Assembly (NCBI GenBank): GCA_963170055.1
Contig: CAUJGJ010000455.1
Location: 124,001 to 188,000 of the forward strand
Origin: Halisarca cf. caerulea
Lineage: Eukaryota > Porifera > Demospongiae > Chondrillida > Halisarcidae
Direction of reading: 5' to 3'
DNA: 64,000 bases
Shown: in pieces, positions 35,064 to 46,600 of the stretch
Numbering within the stretch: the first letter of the stretch is position 1
Layout of the letters: each line of letters opens with the position of its first letter
Translations under genes and position numbers: made by a program
The notes under the pieces: model-generated
What the model saw: the letters and a program-made list of their open reading frames with translations, nothing else
The model's database searches: none
What the model was told of the DNA's origin: nothing

Positions 35064-37549
35064 TGTTTAGAGTATGTGCATGCACCTATTGTGGTTGTAG
35101 TCCTCTATATAGTCACTATTACATCTTTCTGGTGTAAAAATGTATGTGTTAATAATAATAGTCACAGTCTGCCTCATAATTGGTCTCGTATTCACTTATG
35201 TTGATCCTAGGCTATCTTGTGTTTTAGTGTGGTTATACATGTGACCTTACATCTGTGTGTAATGATGCTGAACTCTGTGTATGTGTAGGGCACGTATTCA
35301 GACTATGAAAAACGACTGAGACGTTTGTGTGATGAGTGTATCTCATCTACATCCTTAAAACTACCAGCATCCAAAAATGATTTGAGGAACTTATTTCGGG
35401 AAATCATCACCAAGGAGCTTTCCAAGTTAGTGTTTTGTATGTTCGTACGTATATGCTCTGCAGCTCATGTCTTCTTTATTGCTGTGCATATTCCATGTAT
35501 GTATATGTATGTGCTTACAATGGTCATTTGTTATTTCCATGTGTAAAGCAATTAGTTCGACACTTCAACGAGGTCAGAGTTTCTTTCAGGCAGGATGCCC
35601 TTATTTTCACTAATACACTTTTGTCTCCCCCTTCCCCCACCACCCCCCTCTGTCGATAATATTCTGTGCTAAAATTTTGCTGTTTCATATTTTATATGAC
35701 ATTGTGGTATTTGCAGAGCTGTACGTATGTGCATAGTTTACATTGCACAGATACAGTACAAGATACATTGTGACACAATATGATGTATGTACAACATACG
35801 TACATTGACAGTGGCTGCTATAATCTTTGAACCACTGGACCTTTCAGCATTCGTAGCTCCAAGTTGTCTGGCTCAAGTGATTTGGGTTTGTTCTAGAATC
35901 CAAATGGTCATTTTTCTAGTCACACTCCTAGGTGGACAGTGAAGCCATGTATTGCAGGCAGTGCCCAAGAGTAGCCCGAAAAGCCCTACAAAATGTATTT
36001 TCTGACCTGTTCGGGAGTTTAGTTAGCAATGGTGACTTTAATGAACAATTTTGTCAATTAGCCACCACTTGCATACTGTTACTTGCATACGTACATAACT
36101 GACATCAAATTTGCTTTTTCATTTTATAATACTGCCCTTCTGATAATATATAGTATCACAGTTTCTCTAGGGAAAACGATTGCAGGGTGGGGTGGATGGG
36201 ACAATAACACAGTATGGTGATGTGCATAAGAGGAGGCAAATAAATATGTACATATGTTGTAGCGGATGTGTAACTGCAGGGGTGGTATAATAGAGGTGTA
36301 TAAAAAGGCGGTGATATTGAAGAGGTATGTATATGTGTACGTACATACGTATTTAGGGGATGAGGGAGGGTGGAGAATTCTCCCTTCCCCCTCTCCATCC
36401 ACCCAACAAAACCCTGTATATGTACGTATTAGGATATTCCTGGAGAACTGGGCACCTCTTCAATTGTATTTCACTGGCCCCCAAAGGAGGGCCACTTGTA
36501 AGTTCTGCTGCATTTATGCTAGGTACGTAGGTGATAGTACGAGTGAAATCATGATGTCATTGTACAATCATGTTACTGTTTCTATGTATTATAGATTACG
36601 TATATTGTCACTTGTGTTTGATGTATCGCGTAGGCCTGACATTCAGGAAGACCTGGAGTCAATGGTGTCACTTGCTGTCAAGCACCGGGAAAACGAAATT
36701 GCAGCAAGAGTCTCTGATTCCCTTCATAATTTGTCTGAAGAAGGAAGAACTGAATCTCAAGTAATTGCTGAGTCACAGTCTTCTACTGTTAAACCTGTAC
36801 CAATCGAAGAAACTCCTGCTGTAAAACTGACTTCCCAAGAAACAGCTCTTGACTTACTGGATTCCTTTGGTGTTTCTTCATCAGCTACTGATAGCAAGAG
36901 GAAGAGTAAATTGCCAAAAGTTGCTACCACTGTCAAGAATACCTCTAACATGGCTCCCAACTGGAGTGATTTGGGACGGAAACACTTATCAAATACTCCA
37001 AGTGAAAGTGTGACCCAAAGTGGAACAGGTAGTACTGGTATTGAGGAAGACACAGTTCCTGCAGCATCTGATTCTGAGGTAGCTAATGTCACTGTAAAGA
37101 AAACTAGTGTGAAAGAGTTGATGCCACGGGCAAAAAGGAAAAACTTTCTAATATCATCAGATGAGGACGTCAGTACAGATGATGAAGTTCAATCACCAAT
37201 GACCGTAGAAGGAGATATAGTTGATGCACAGGTAGACACTACCCTGGAAACTAAAGACAATTGTGTAGTAGAAGATCCTGCTCAAAAGTTGATGGACAGT
37301 AGTGGGGTTTCAAGTGAAGAGTCGTCTTGTGAAAATAGTGAAGTAACTAGCTCAACACCCAGATCACAGAAGCAAGTGGACACGCACTCATCGCCGCACT
37401 TCTTACGAAAGCGCCATGCTAGCTCCAGTGGGGCTGAACAGAAGCTTGAAACAGTAGGAGGTAAACAGAAGAGGAGGAGGAAGGCAAAACATGTTGTGAC
37501 ACGAGTTAAAAGTTCTGAGAGATCAAGCAGGAAGGGGTTAAAGCATTGA
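33267..37549 (+). CDS. BOD1/Shg1-domain protein, three exons
   Basis: Exons 33267-33395, 35289-35425, 36595-37549, phase-consistent, 406 residues. Residues 1-110 resemble the Shg1 fold of BOD1/BOD1L (kinetochore phosphatase regulator and SET1/COMPASS-linked proteins): SFDRLRQTCMEEM (family FDGFRRDCLADVDT), KNDLRNLFREII (family KNQLRNGLRQSV) and RPDIQEDLESMVSLAVKHR (family RPQIERAIHEFL). Residues after about 110 are low-complexity, Ser/Glu rich, with FLISSDEDVSTDDE and a basic tail KQKRRRKAKHVVTR that could serve as a nuclear signal. Vertebrate BOD1 is about 185 residues and BOD1L1 about 3000, so this is intermediate. The function is inferred from the N-terminal similarity only. Confidence 0.62.
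33728..34320. repeat. TGGTAAT-rich segment with inverted flanks, intron 1 of BOD1-like gene
   Basis: Repeated GGTAATGGTAAT and GTAGTTG words. GTAACTACCAGTGTAACTAC at the left is mirrored by GTAACTACCAATGTAACTAC-type sequence near 34290, and CAGTGTTGTGG by CCACAACACTG. Possibly a degenerate repeat element. Confidence 0.4.
34968..35062. repeat. (CA)n microsatellite
   Basis: About 47 uninterrupted CA units in intron 1 of the BOD1-like gene. Confidence 0.97.
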
Positions 37550-37734
37550 TAGTGCATTGTAAGACTTAGTGTACTGCACGGTTGATTTGTCTTTGGTGTA
37601 CATTATTCTGCTTCTGTACTTTACGAACAATTGCAACTCAAAAATTTTTGCAAACTAATTGTTTTTTTAGTGGTAAAGAATCGTATACCAAGGAAGAATG
37701 CCATGTCCTAAATTCATCTTACGTATTACTACAT

Positions 37735-38040
37735 ATATACATACATACTACATGCATATGTACATACATATACATATATACATGCATACTACATACATAC
37801 GTACATACGTACATATGTACATACGTACATATGTACATATGTACATACTACATACATATACATATATACATGTACATACGTACATACACATATACTACAT
37901 ACATACATACATACGTACATACACATATACTACATACATACGTACATACTACATACATATGTACACACATACTACATTATACATACATACTACATACATA
38001 TGTACATACGTACATACTACGTACATAAATACATTCATTA
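37735..38040. repeat. (TACA/TACG)n satellite
   Basis: About 300 bp of ACATACATACGTACAT-type sequence downstream of the BOD1-like gene. Open frames reading THIHTYVHTY across it are repeat artefacts. Confidence 0.93.
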
Positions 38041-38501
38041 TATGTCCATGCATACTACATAATACATACTATCAGAGTTCTGTAGGTACTCGTTATAGTG
38101 TGTGGTAAGTGTTCGGTAATCTTCCAAGGTAGTAATCATGCCAATCAATTCACAGCTAATGTATCAACCAGAATGTCAGCTTAGGCTTTTTTCATGGTAA
38201 TGAGACTAACACGAGGCTAATGAATTGTTTCAGTCACAAAAACAGATTTAGATAAAAGACTTCATTAGTATGATTTCAAATTTTCTGGTTTCTGAAAAGT
38301 TAGAGGTGGTTGGCCATGATTTGTGCTGGTTGGACCCAGCCACCTTCGACCAGTGTAGGCAGAACCCTATATATACTACATATGTACATACATACATGCT
38401 ACCTACCTGTTCTGCTGTGTGCATGGATCCACCATTTTTATGTGTCCTGTCAAGCATGCTTGCATGGTATGACATCTTCCACGTACATGTATGTGGTTGA
38501 G

Positions 38502-38743
38502 CAGTGAAACCTCTCTAAACCAAACACCATTGGGACCAGAGGAAAGGTTTGGTTTGGAGAAGTTTCCAGATTAGAGAGGTTCTATGTGTACAGGAAATAT
38601 GGAGAGCAGGACTTGAATACATCCAGTTTAGAAAGGGTTCCACATTACAGAGGGTTCGTTTTAGAGAGGGTTTCAAATTTCAGAGAGTTCAGTTTAGAGA
38701 GGGTTCCAAATTACAGAGGGTTCGTTTTAGAGAGGGTTCACTG
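38502..38743. mobile_element. MITE with internal repeat amplification
   Basis: CAGTGAAACCTCTCTAAACC at the left is inverse to GTTTTAGAGAGGGTTCACTG at the right, with TA after the right end. The interior repeats GAGGGTTCGTTTTAGAGAGG-like units about four times, so the terminal motif itself has been amplified. Confidence 0.7.
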
Positions 38744-39047
38744 TACAAACAACTGTGCTTAATTCAACCTCTCTAAACTGGACGCTCTTGCAGTGAAGTA
38801 GGAAGATACTGTGCATTGGAGGGGGCAGATTATGTGGGTACATTTATGACAACATATGTATTTGTCACTGTAGTGATATTAATCATAAAATATACGTATG
38901 AACATAATAATACACTATTGACAAATTCAGTTAAAGTTAATGTTAACATTGCCAAATATATTGCCTGATGGGCCTATTATTCAGGGGACCTGGCCCCTCC
39001 TGTTATGTATCTTAATGGGGGGAAACCCCTCCTCCTGATTTATTGGG

Positions 39048-39084
39048 GGGGAGGCCACTAACCCTGGAGGGTTAGTGGCCTCCC
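39048..39084. repeat. Strong hairpin
   Basis: GGAGGCCACTAACCCT and AGGGTTAGTGGCCTCC are perfect 16-base complements with a GG loop. It lies in the intergenic region 37550-39719, where nothing else beyond the repeats listed is seen apart from a degenerate CAGTG-type end near 39485. Confidence 0.85.
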
Positions 39085-39719
39085 AATAGATGGCCTAGGT
39101 TATGGTCCCACATTGTCCTCTATTGACTTGTATACATTTGATACCTGCAGAATAAGGACTTGAACTTCTGTATTCTGCATGGAATCAGGGCACACCTTTC
39201 TGGTCCCAATGTATAATTCCCAGATGTTATTACCTGTGTATTGTGGACACTGTAAAAGTTATAGCAGCTGCAACGACACCTATTAAGTGTTCATCCCTAC
39301 GCTTTTCTAGACTTTCAATCAGCTACAGTGTATAATTAATGGCTTCAATACACCATTTTGTCCTTTATGAATGCATGTCCTCCTTTGATACATGTAATCT
39401 GCTTAAATGACATATTGGGCCAACCCTGGAAAATCAGGACACTTTTGGTGGTCCCCAAGGTGTCCACATTATACAGGTTCCACTGTACATGCATGATTTG
39501 TCATGATTATTTATGTTATATTACAAAACAATATTATAATATGCTCATGTATGTATATATACTTAATACACACATGTAATGCGTATGTACGTACGTACGT
39601 ACATACGTACATAATTATTAAAATGGGAAGCCATACTAGTATAGTGGAGATTCTGAAATAAAATAAATATTATTACATACAAATATCATGCAACACAAAT
39701 ATTGCTATGTATTCCACGA

Positions 39720-42038
39720 TCATTGCAACCATTCTTTAAAAGAGGCACACTGACGCTCTAATGACTTGTGTTCACCTTTAAGTTCACTCAGCTCCTGTTG
39801 TACGCCAGTGAACAAGTATTCCAATTCACCACATTCGATCTGCAAATCAAGGGCTTTAGTAGCAAGTGCACCACAGGTCTCCCGCACATCAGAGCACTTT
39901 ACAGATAATACCTCTGTGATCTTGCCAAAATCATTCAATAGTTTATCAAGCGACGTTGCAGGACCACTGAATATATCCTGCAAATCCAAATAGTTATTTT
40001 CATGCTGAACTTCATCCGGAGTCCTTGAAGGATAAAGTGGCAGAGAAGTTACTCTATGATCATCTAAAGCTGCCACTGAGTGGACGTGTGTTGATGGCAT
40101 TTGGCCATCAGTTCTCTCGGCAACACTTCCATTAGGTTTGGAGCATAGTGGTGGGGTGATATCACTACCTGTGTTGGGCTTTGAGTCTCTACCCAGTTGT
40201 GATAACAAAGCATTCGAGTCTTCACTTTCTTCTGATAGAGATACTATTGTGCTAGATGGCTCAACTGCAGGTATGTCATGACTTTTGTGAAGATTTTGGG
40301 CTGAGAGAACTGCCACCATCTTTTCCAGTGTGTACATTAAGGCCCCTAAATGAGATTTACTCTCAATGTGCGCAAACTTGTTAGCTATTGTCACAAACCG
40401 TTTGTTACACACCTCACACCACAACAGCTTGTTATCCTGATCATTGCTTACCATTTCAATAAACTTTGCATCAATTGCTTTCACAATCACTTCTGAATCG
40501 TTTTCATTGGAACTCTCCAATTTGCTACCAATGTATGATCGTACTTCACTGAGGTACCTCTTTTTGTCCACAGCTGCCTTCTCGTAATAAGCGCCCTTTT
40601 GTTTGTCTTCCATTGTGCTCCATATCCTGCCTAGCTCTTTATTGATTTCATTCACAGAATTTTGTGGACATTCTTCAATTAGACGTCGTCTAGTTTCACT
40701 GAGGAAAATCGCATATCCACTGAGTGGAAGTTTCGGCTTGTGAACTGTTTCTACCTGGCGGTCCTTCCGTCGCGGTCTACCCTTCGGCCAACCTCCTGCA
40801 TGGCGCTTCTGAGGCAGAGTAGGCTTTGGGGATTGCTCTTTTGGTATTGGTTGTTTGTCAGTACCTATCTTGTCCACTGTAGCCTTTTCACATGTATCCA
40901 CAGCTACCGATGAAACTGACGGAGAACAGCGATTCTTATTGGTCCAGTCAATGTGCGTGAAACTAGACAATACACTGGGATCCACACTATCGTGGTAATC
41001 ATATTCATCCAAATTTGTACAATCATTGCTTTTGGTAGGACTCGGCTGGCAGCTACCTTCTGTATCTACAGCAACGACACTTGGTGGAGTGCTTATAGTA
41101 GTGCTCGTGTCACAGTTTGCTGGGATTTTAACAGCATTGTATTCTTGACATTGTAAAATAGGAGTAGCCGGTGATGATAGCGTTGCTGAGGAATAGGGAG
41201 AGAAGTCTGCTTCGAGACAATTCTCAGATGTAGACACTTGTTCTAGGGAATGGGGTGGATAGGAAACAGGTTTCGAAGTTTGTAGATCTCCTAGTGCATT
41301 CAAAGCTTGCAAAATTTCCGATGGTGAAAAGTTTGAAACACTGGATATAAGCCCAGGGTACAACTGCTTCATCGTATCAAACAACCCTCCTGATCCAGGA
41401 ATAGGTTGTTTTGAAACTTCAGCTGCAGTTGCTGGCAGAATGGTGGGCAATTGTGACGAAGTTGATAAGGATGTTGATGGAATGGGATCTTTGAGGACTG
41501 TGGCCAAAAACGCTTCAGGTGATAGACTGCTAGGTGATGGAAGAGGTGGCAAGGGTGGGTGGAAGGGTGCCATATGTGTGAGTGGAGTAGACTCACTGCT
41601 GGATCCAGGAAAGGGACCACTACTGACTGGAATCATACTGCTACTGACTCTCTGTCCGGCACTTGCTGTTAGGGTGGTAGATGGAGATGAACATTCCAGG
41701 AAAAAGGAAGTGTTGCTTACTGGAGAAGGCAAAGGGACAGACACTGGTGTCACAACATCTAGCAGTGGTCTTATTTCTTCTTCATCTGTGTCATCATGTA
41801 TGAAACACCTTGAGTCCTCAACGCTGAGTTGGAAGATACATTGTGCAGAAGACACAGGATGGCAGTTGTCTTGTTGGGGTAGGCACCCGTGGGATGGCGA
41901 GATGGGTGTGTTCAGGATGTCTATCAAAGGGTCATCCCCTTGAAGTCCAAGCCCGTGGTTTAACTGCAGAAGCTCTTGGAAGAAATCATAGTTTATACCC
42001 AGAGATTTCCCAAGGCTTGCTGCTACCATCTCATCCAT
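39720..42038 (-). CDS. HMG-box protein with AT-hook, matrin-type zinc finger and coiled coil
   Basis: 772 residues, coding in one exon. Start is ATG 42038 (MDEMVAASLGKSL); an acceptor-like TTTAG at 42061 suggests a 5' UTR intron. Residues 1-400 are Ser/Pro/Thr rich and look disordered. About 420-432 holds GWPKGRPRRKDRQ, an AT-hook-like basic GRP core. About 433-505 is an HMG box: KLPLSGYAIFLSETRRRL, ELGRIWSTMEDKQKGAYYEK, close to HMG20-type boxes. About 535-560 has CEVCNKRF...HIESKSH, a C-x2-C-x12-H-x5-H finger of U1/matrin type, usually RNA or bent-DNA binding. The last 70 residues form a heptad-rich coiled coil (LDKLLNDFGKITEVL, VQQELSELKGEHKSLE). A chromatin role is inferred; no exact orthologue recognised. 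Confidence 0.85.
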   Translation of the reverse strand: MDEMVAASLGKSLGINYDFFQELLQLNHGLGLQGDDPLIDILNTPISPSHGCLPQQDNCHPVSSAQCIFQLSVEDSRCFIHDDTDEEEIRPLLDVVTPVSVPLPSPVSNTSFFLECSSPSTTLTASAGQRVSSSMIPVSSGPFPGSSSESTPLTHMAPFHPPLPPLPSPSSLSPEAFLATVLKDPIPSTSLSTSSQLPTILPATAAEVSKQPIPGSGGLFDTMKQLYPGLISSVSNFSPSEILQALNALGDLQTSKPVSYPPHSLEQVSTSENCLEADFSPYSSATLSSPATPILQCQEYNAVKIPANCDTSTTISTPPSVVAVDTEGSCQPSPTKSNDCTNLDEYDYHDSVDPSVLSSFTHIDWTNKNRCSPSVSSVAVDTCEKATVDKIGTDKQPIPKEQSPKPTLPQKRHAGGWPKGRPRRKDRQVETVHKPKLPLSGYAIFLSETRRRLIEECPQNSVNEINKELGRIWSTMEDKQKGAYYEKAAVDKKRYLSEVRSYIGSKLESSNENDSEVIVKAIDAKFIEMVSNDQDNKLLWCEVCNKRFVTIANKFAHIESKSHLGALMYTLEKMVAVLSAQNLHKSHDIPAVEPSSTIVSLSEESEDSNALLSQLGRDSKPNTGSDITPPLCSKPNGSVAERTDGQMPSTHVHSVAALDDHRVTSLPLYPSRTPDEVQHENNYLDLQDIFSGPATSLDKLLNDFGKITEVLSVKCSDVRETCGALATKALDLQIECGELEYLFTGVQQELSELKGEHKSLERQCASFKEWLQ

Positions 42039-42427
42039 TTTCACAAATACTAGCTATAGGGATCCTAAAGTGAAAGGGAGAATGTATGAGCACACAAAGT
42101 ATGCATACTGGAATACATACATACAAAGCAAATACGTACATACGTACGTACGTACTAGCACAATATAAGTATGTACACACATCCAAATACACAACAAAGT
42201 GAAGCAGATCGGTTAGAGACCATTATCCAAGAACTTGTAAAACATTGTAAGTAAGTACATGTGAAATCATGAGGTTGAATTGTAAGATACATACGTACCT
42301 ACATGAGTACTGTAGCACATAGTAGCTACAACAGAAGCAAAGTGACAGTATACACTCAATACGATCTTTTTGTATGAATTTTCCATAAATGACTGCAATT
42401 AAGTGAATGATCAGAGCTAATCTTATT

Positions 42428-42551
42428 CCCAGACTGTCACTTGGAGGCCTCTTTATGCTTATGCTGCCCTCATGACATAAGAGAGGTGTCTAAATGACAG
42501 TCTGGCTATGAGACTAGAATAGGATACACACATGTACACGCACACACACGT

Positions 42552-42600
<49 letters not shown>

Positions 42601-42835
42601 CACACACGCACACACAAAGGGGGGATAGCATAGTATAGAGACATACAATATATGGCACTTGTAGAGTTACCAACAACTAGGAGACAGTCTCCAAGGCCCT
42701 TTAAGTGACTTATTAATAGATATGTATCTGGCGCAGTCATCCATGTATACTAATGTGCTTATAAAACCTCAAGGGGTGGGGCTAGTCTGAAGTCCAATAT
42801 CCAGACCCTCCCACCAGCCAAGTGACGGTCTGGGT
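42428..42835. mobile_element. Possible inverted-repeat element
   Basis: CCCAGACTGTCACTTGG at 42428 is mirrored by CCAAGTGACGGTCTGGG near 42819-42835 (16 of 17 bases). The interior holds a (CA)n tract (42539-42615). It lies in the 5' region or 5' UTR intron of the HMG-box gene. Confidence 0.5.
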
Positions 42836-43479
42836 ACAAGACTAAGGTGGGGCAAAATCAATCCCCCTTTAACAAAACTTTGTTATCCTCAGTGTACTTA
42901 TGCCACAAGCTAAAAAGTGCACAAATTACGTAGCATGATCTTCAGCTATTTCCCCTGTACCTCATTACTGTAGTGGAAATGAGGTATGGGAAAGGGAGTT
43001 GAAACACATATCTTCATCATACAGTACAAATACATGCACGTACAAGTACGTACACGTACATACCTGCACATATACGTATTCCCACTGAGACATACATAGC
43101 GACACAAGTGTCTCTTTAAATGAGTTACAGTAGAACTAAGCATACTTTCCAATCAATCTACAGTATATATGACCAAATATGGATGGGAAGTGGGCTCTAT
43201 GAGGCGGTGACGTCATCACTGTAAGCAAGTACGATAGTGGTGGCATTGGGTCTAATAGTTTGCCTACCGCTAGATTATTTACCTTCTCCTTCTATACTTT
43301 CTGTTAATGTCCTAATTCTCGCTGACCTAAAAGTGATCACTAGTACGGTGTGACGTTTTATATTATCTATGGTGAAATTGATCAAAAGCACTGATCACGA
43401 ACGTTGGCCAACAAACACTGGAGACTATAGATGAGCTCTAACAGCAAAACAACACAAAAATGATATAAATAAAGTTGAT

Positions 43480-43613
43480 TTCTTACCAAAGATACACAGT
43501 CTGACAGATGTTCCGCAGTTCATGGGAGCGATAAACTGTTCGGCGCTCAAGTCAGAAACGGCCATTTTACCTTATGGTGAAATTGCGCAACGACGAACTG
43601 GTTCTTGCTCAAA
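43480..43613. promoter_or_regulatory. Divergent promoter interval, HMG-box gene / RAB28
   Basis: A minus-strand donor (GTATCTTTG/GTAAG, exon edge near 43488) suggests the 5' UTR exon of the HMG-box gene starts close to 43560, within about 60 bases of the RAB28 ATG. CGGCCATTTTAC and CAAAATGGCTGA around 43558-43620 resemble YY1-type sites in opposite orientations. No TATA box. Confidence 0.45.
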
Positions 43614-46600
43614 ATGGCTGATTCGGACGACGAAGGTCCGACTAAAGAACATCAGCTGAAGGTTGTACTGGTTGGCGATGGAACTGCTGGCAAGACGTCA
43701 ATAATCACCCGATTTTGCCAAAATAACTTTGACAAGACATATAACCAAACCATCGGAATTGATTTCTTTCTAAAACGAATCATGCTTCCAGGTGAACATT
43801 TTTGCAAACCTCGCTTCTGTCCAACTGAGGGGTCTTAGCTATTGCTGGATCAATTTTGGGTGTTTTCTGTTACGCATTTTAACACTATTCAAATGTCCAC
43901 TTCTGTGCAACTGAAGGGAACTCGCAATCAGTTTGCTTGTTTTTTTGTTGCAGGCGACCGTTATGTGTCTCTGCAAGTGTGGGACATTGGCGGGCAAACA
44001 TTGGGAGGAAAGATGCTGGACAACTACCTTGCTGGAGCTCATGTGAGGGAATGTTGCAGTTTGTCCATCGAATAGGTTTTGCTTACTTTGTTATGTGTAA
44101 AACCATGCATAAGGTAAAGTGCCCTTATCCTAATCACTCCCTAATACCATAGATACTCCAACCTACACAGAGTATCTATGCTAATACCAATCAGCGCTTT
44201 TCCTGAGATCAGGAACTAAAGATAGAGACACTTTAGCATGGCATTTCTCAGGCCTACCACAGGACATTACAGCTATGGAATAATAAAGCCTAAATCTTTC
44301 TGTGTCTGCTAAGACATGCAGTGATCAGGATTAGGGAGTGATCAGGATTAGGGCACTCTACCTTACACCTGCGTAGAATAGAATAGAAAGTGTATAGTAT
44401 GGTAGAATGTTAAGAGCCGTTGTTCTCCAATGTGCTGTACCTGGTATTTGATTGAGCTTTCAGGCATCATTTGCATTCAATGTTAAACCTGTGTAGAGTT
44501 CATTTGGCAGAGCTGGCACCGTTCATTCACTTCTAACAACAGTTTTAAGGTGGACAATTTTACATACGTATGTGTATGTACATTGGCAGTGCCGATGTAC
44601 GTATGTATATACTTATTTGGTTTCACTGTATGTATGTATGCATGTTATGTACTATGTAATTGTGTACTGTATGTTTGGGATTAAAAGTGAGTGTACTCAT
44701 TGCACACCTGCTTGTGCATGTGTACCATCAATATTCAACCCACATAGTCTTGTCAACCAGACACAGTTGCCTCGTTACTTCTGTCTGCCATTTTTGCTTT
44801 GCAAACTAGCGCCTGGTTTGCAAGACTACTCTCACAAATGTTTAAGGGAAAGTGGCTATGGTTCACGGTCACACACAACCATGATGATTATCCTTAGTGA
44901 ACTGTGAAAAGCAGAGCTAGAAATAGCTGGCTGCCATCTGCCATTTCCAAACAAAACATGAATATGGCTGACCAAAATTCAGTTGGGTCAGCCATTTGGC
45001 TGACTAATAAAACCGAGAACTGAGTCTCCGTTATTGGCTATTACAGTTGAGTTCCAATTTTTGTTTTTGCCAATCTTGAGGTTCAGTGCTAAAAATTCCT
45101 TTGTATTATATGTATGCATGTGTGTACATACATATGTATGTACATAATCTATGATGGTTAGAAATGGCTAATCAATCAATCTTCAAAATGTCCTACCAAT
45201 ATAATATCACACCAGCTGTTTATCTTAACAAAGGCCTAATGCCGAAATGATGTCAGCCTGTGTATGTGTATGTGTCTCTTTCTTCTGTGTTCATGGACAC
45301 TACAAGTGAATTTATGTGCAGTGTTCCTTGCAGGACTACTTCAAATGGGGGAGGGGTGGGGGGGGGGGGGGGGGGGGGGTCAGTGTATGTTTCAATAGTA
45401 GTAATTCTTTGATTGCATGTACTTTTGGATGATGCCCTCGCAGAGTGAAGGATTACTGAATTTAGGTTTTGGGTCATGAAGAGGTGAACCTGGAAAACCT
45501 ATACGTAGGTGAAATCTGTATCACAAAGCATTGCATGTGTGGTGCTTCCAACTTGCATATCTTCCATATTTTTAGCTGAAATATCTGTACTGCCCAACGA
45601 CTCGTATACTTATGTGTGTGAGTGTAGTTTGTGTGTATACAAGCGCTGCAGCATGTAAGGCTAATTGTTTTTCTATCAATGGTTGTGTTTTACTTTCTAC
45701 AGATAATCATGTTTGTGTATGATGTGACAAATTTTTCAAGTTTTGAAAATCTGGATGACTGGAGGTTGCATGTAGAGAAGTGTGTCAAAGATTCAGAAGC
45801 GCACAAACCCAAATTCGCACTAGTGGCTAATAAAAGTATGAAATTGTGTATACATGTATGTACAGTGACCTCTGTCTTAAAGATCATCGGGTAGGACCAC
45901 TGGTCTTAGTGACCACTGTTGTCTGGTCCAGGAACCACTTTAGCAATACTGTTACAGCTCTATTTTAAGAACATCTGTAGAGACCACATTTTTCCTAAAA
46001 TGTTCTTTATACACAGGTTTCTCAAGATATTCTTTTATATGTGTCTGGTATTACAATGAATGGTTCATATATACTACAGTATATACAGTACATACTTACA
46101 TACAATATTATCCCTGTGGTACAAAAGTACATACGTACGTATCTGTGCATCCTCATCCATTATTCTCTTTATATGTTGTAGTACTTATCACCAGCTGCCA
46201 TGTACGTGTACCCATTGGAGCATTGCACATACATATACTGTACCATGAATGTACTGAAATTGTGTGTGCATGCGTACATATGTGTGTGTATGTCACCATG
46301 TGTACTCGCGTGTAGTTTGTTTGTTTTTGAATCTCTGGTACACCATGTAATGTATGTAGTATATATGTACATGACGTACATACCCCCAATTCCCTCTTAG
46401 TTGCCACTGGTGAATCAAAGGTCTAAGCTAAGCATTCATATTGGATTTTACTTATTCTTGTCTAAATACACTCTTGAATAGGTGACTTGGAGCATATGAA
46501 GAAGGTGAAGAAAGATCGGCATTTGAAATATGCTCAGCAGCACTCCCTTACAAGGTAAGGATAGCACTCATTTCATCACATATATACTCCTTGGGGGCGT

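Noticed and set aside
36266..36594. Upstream extension of the BOD1-like last exon to an ATG at 36266
   Set aside because: Phase and similarity support splicing from 35425 to an acceptor at 36594; the extension has no conserved residues.
37582..38108. Two overlapping frames rich in THIHTYV
   Set aside because: Produced by the TACA/TACG satellite; absent outside it.
42039..42044. Start of the HMG-box protein at GTG 42044
   Set aside because: Non-ATG start is unlikely in an animal gene; the ATG two codons inside is used.
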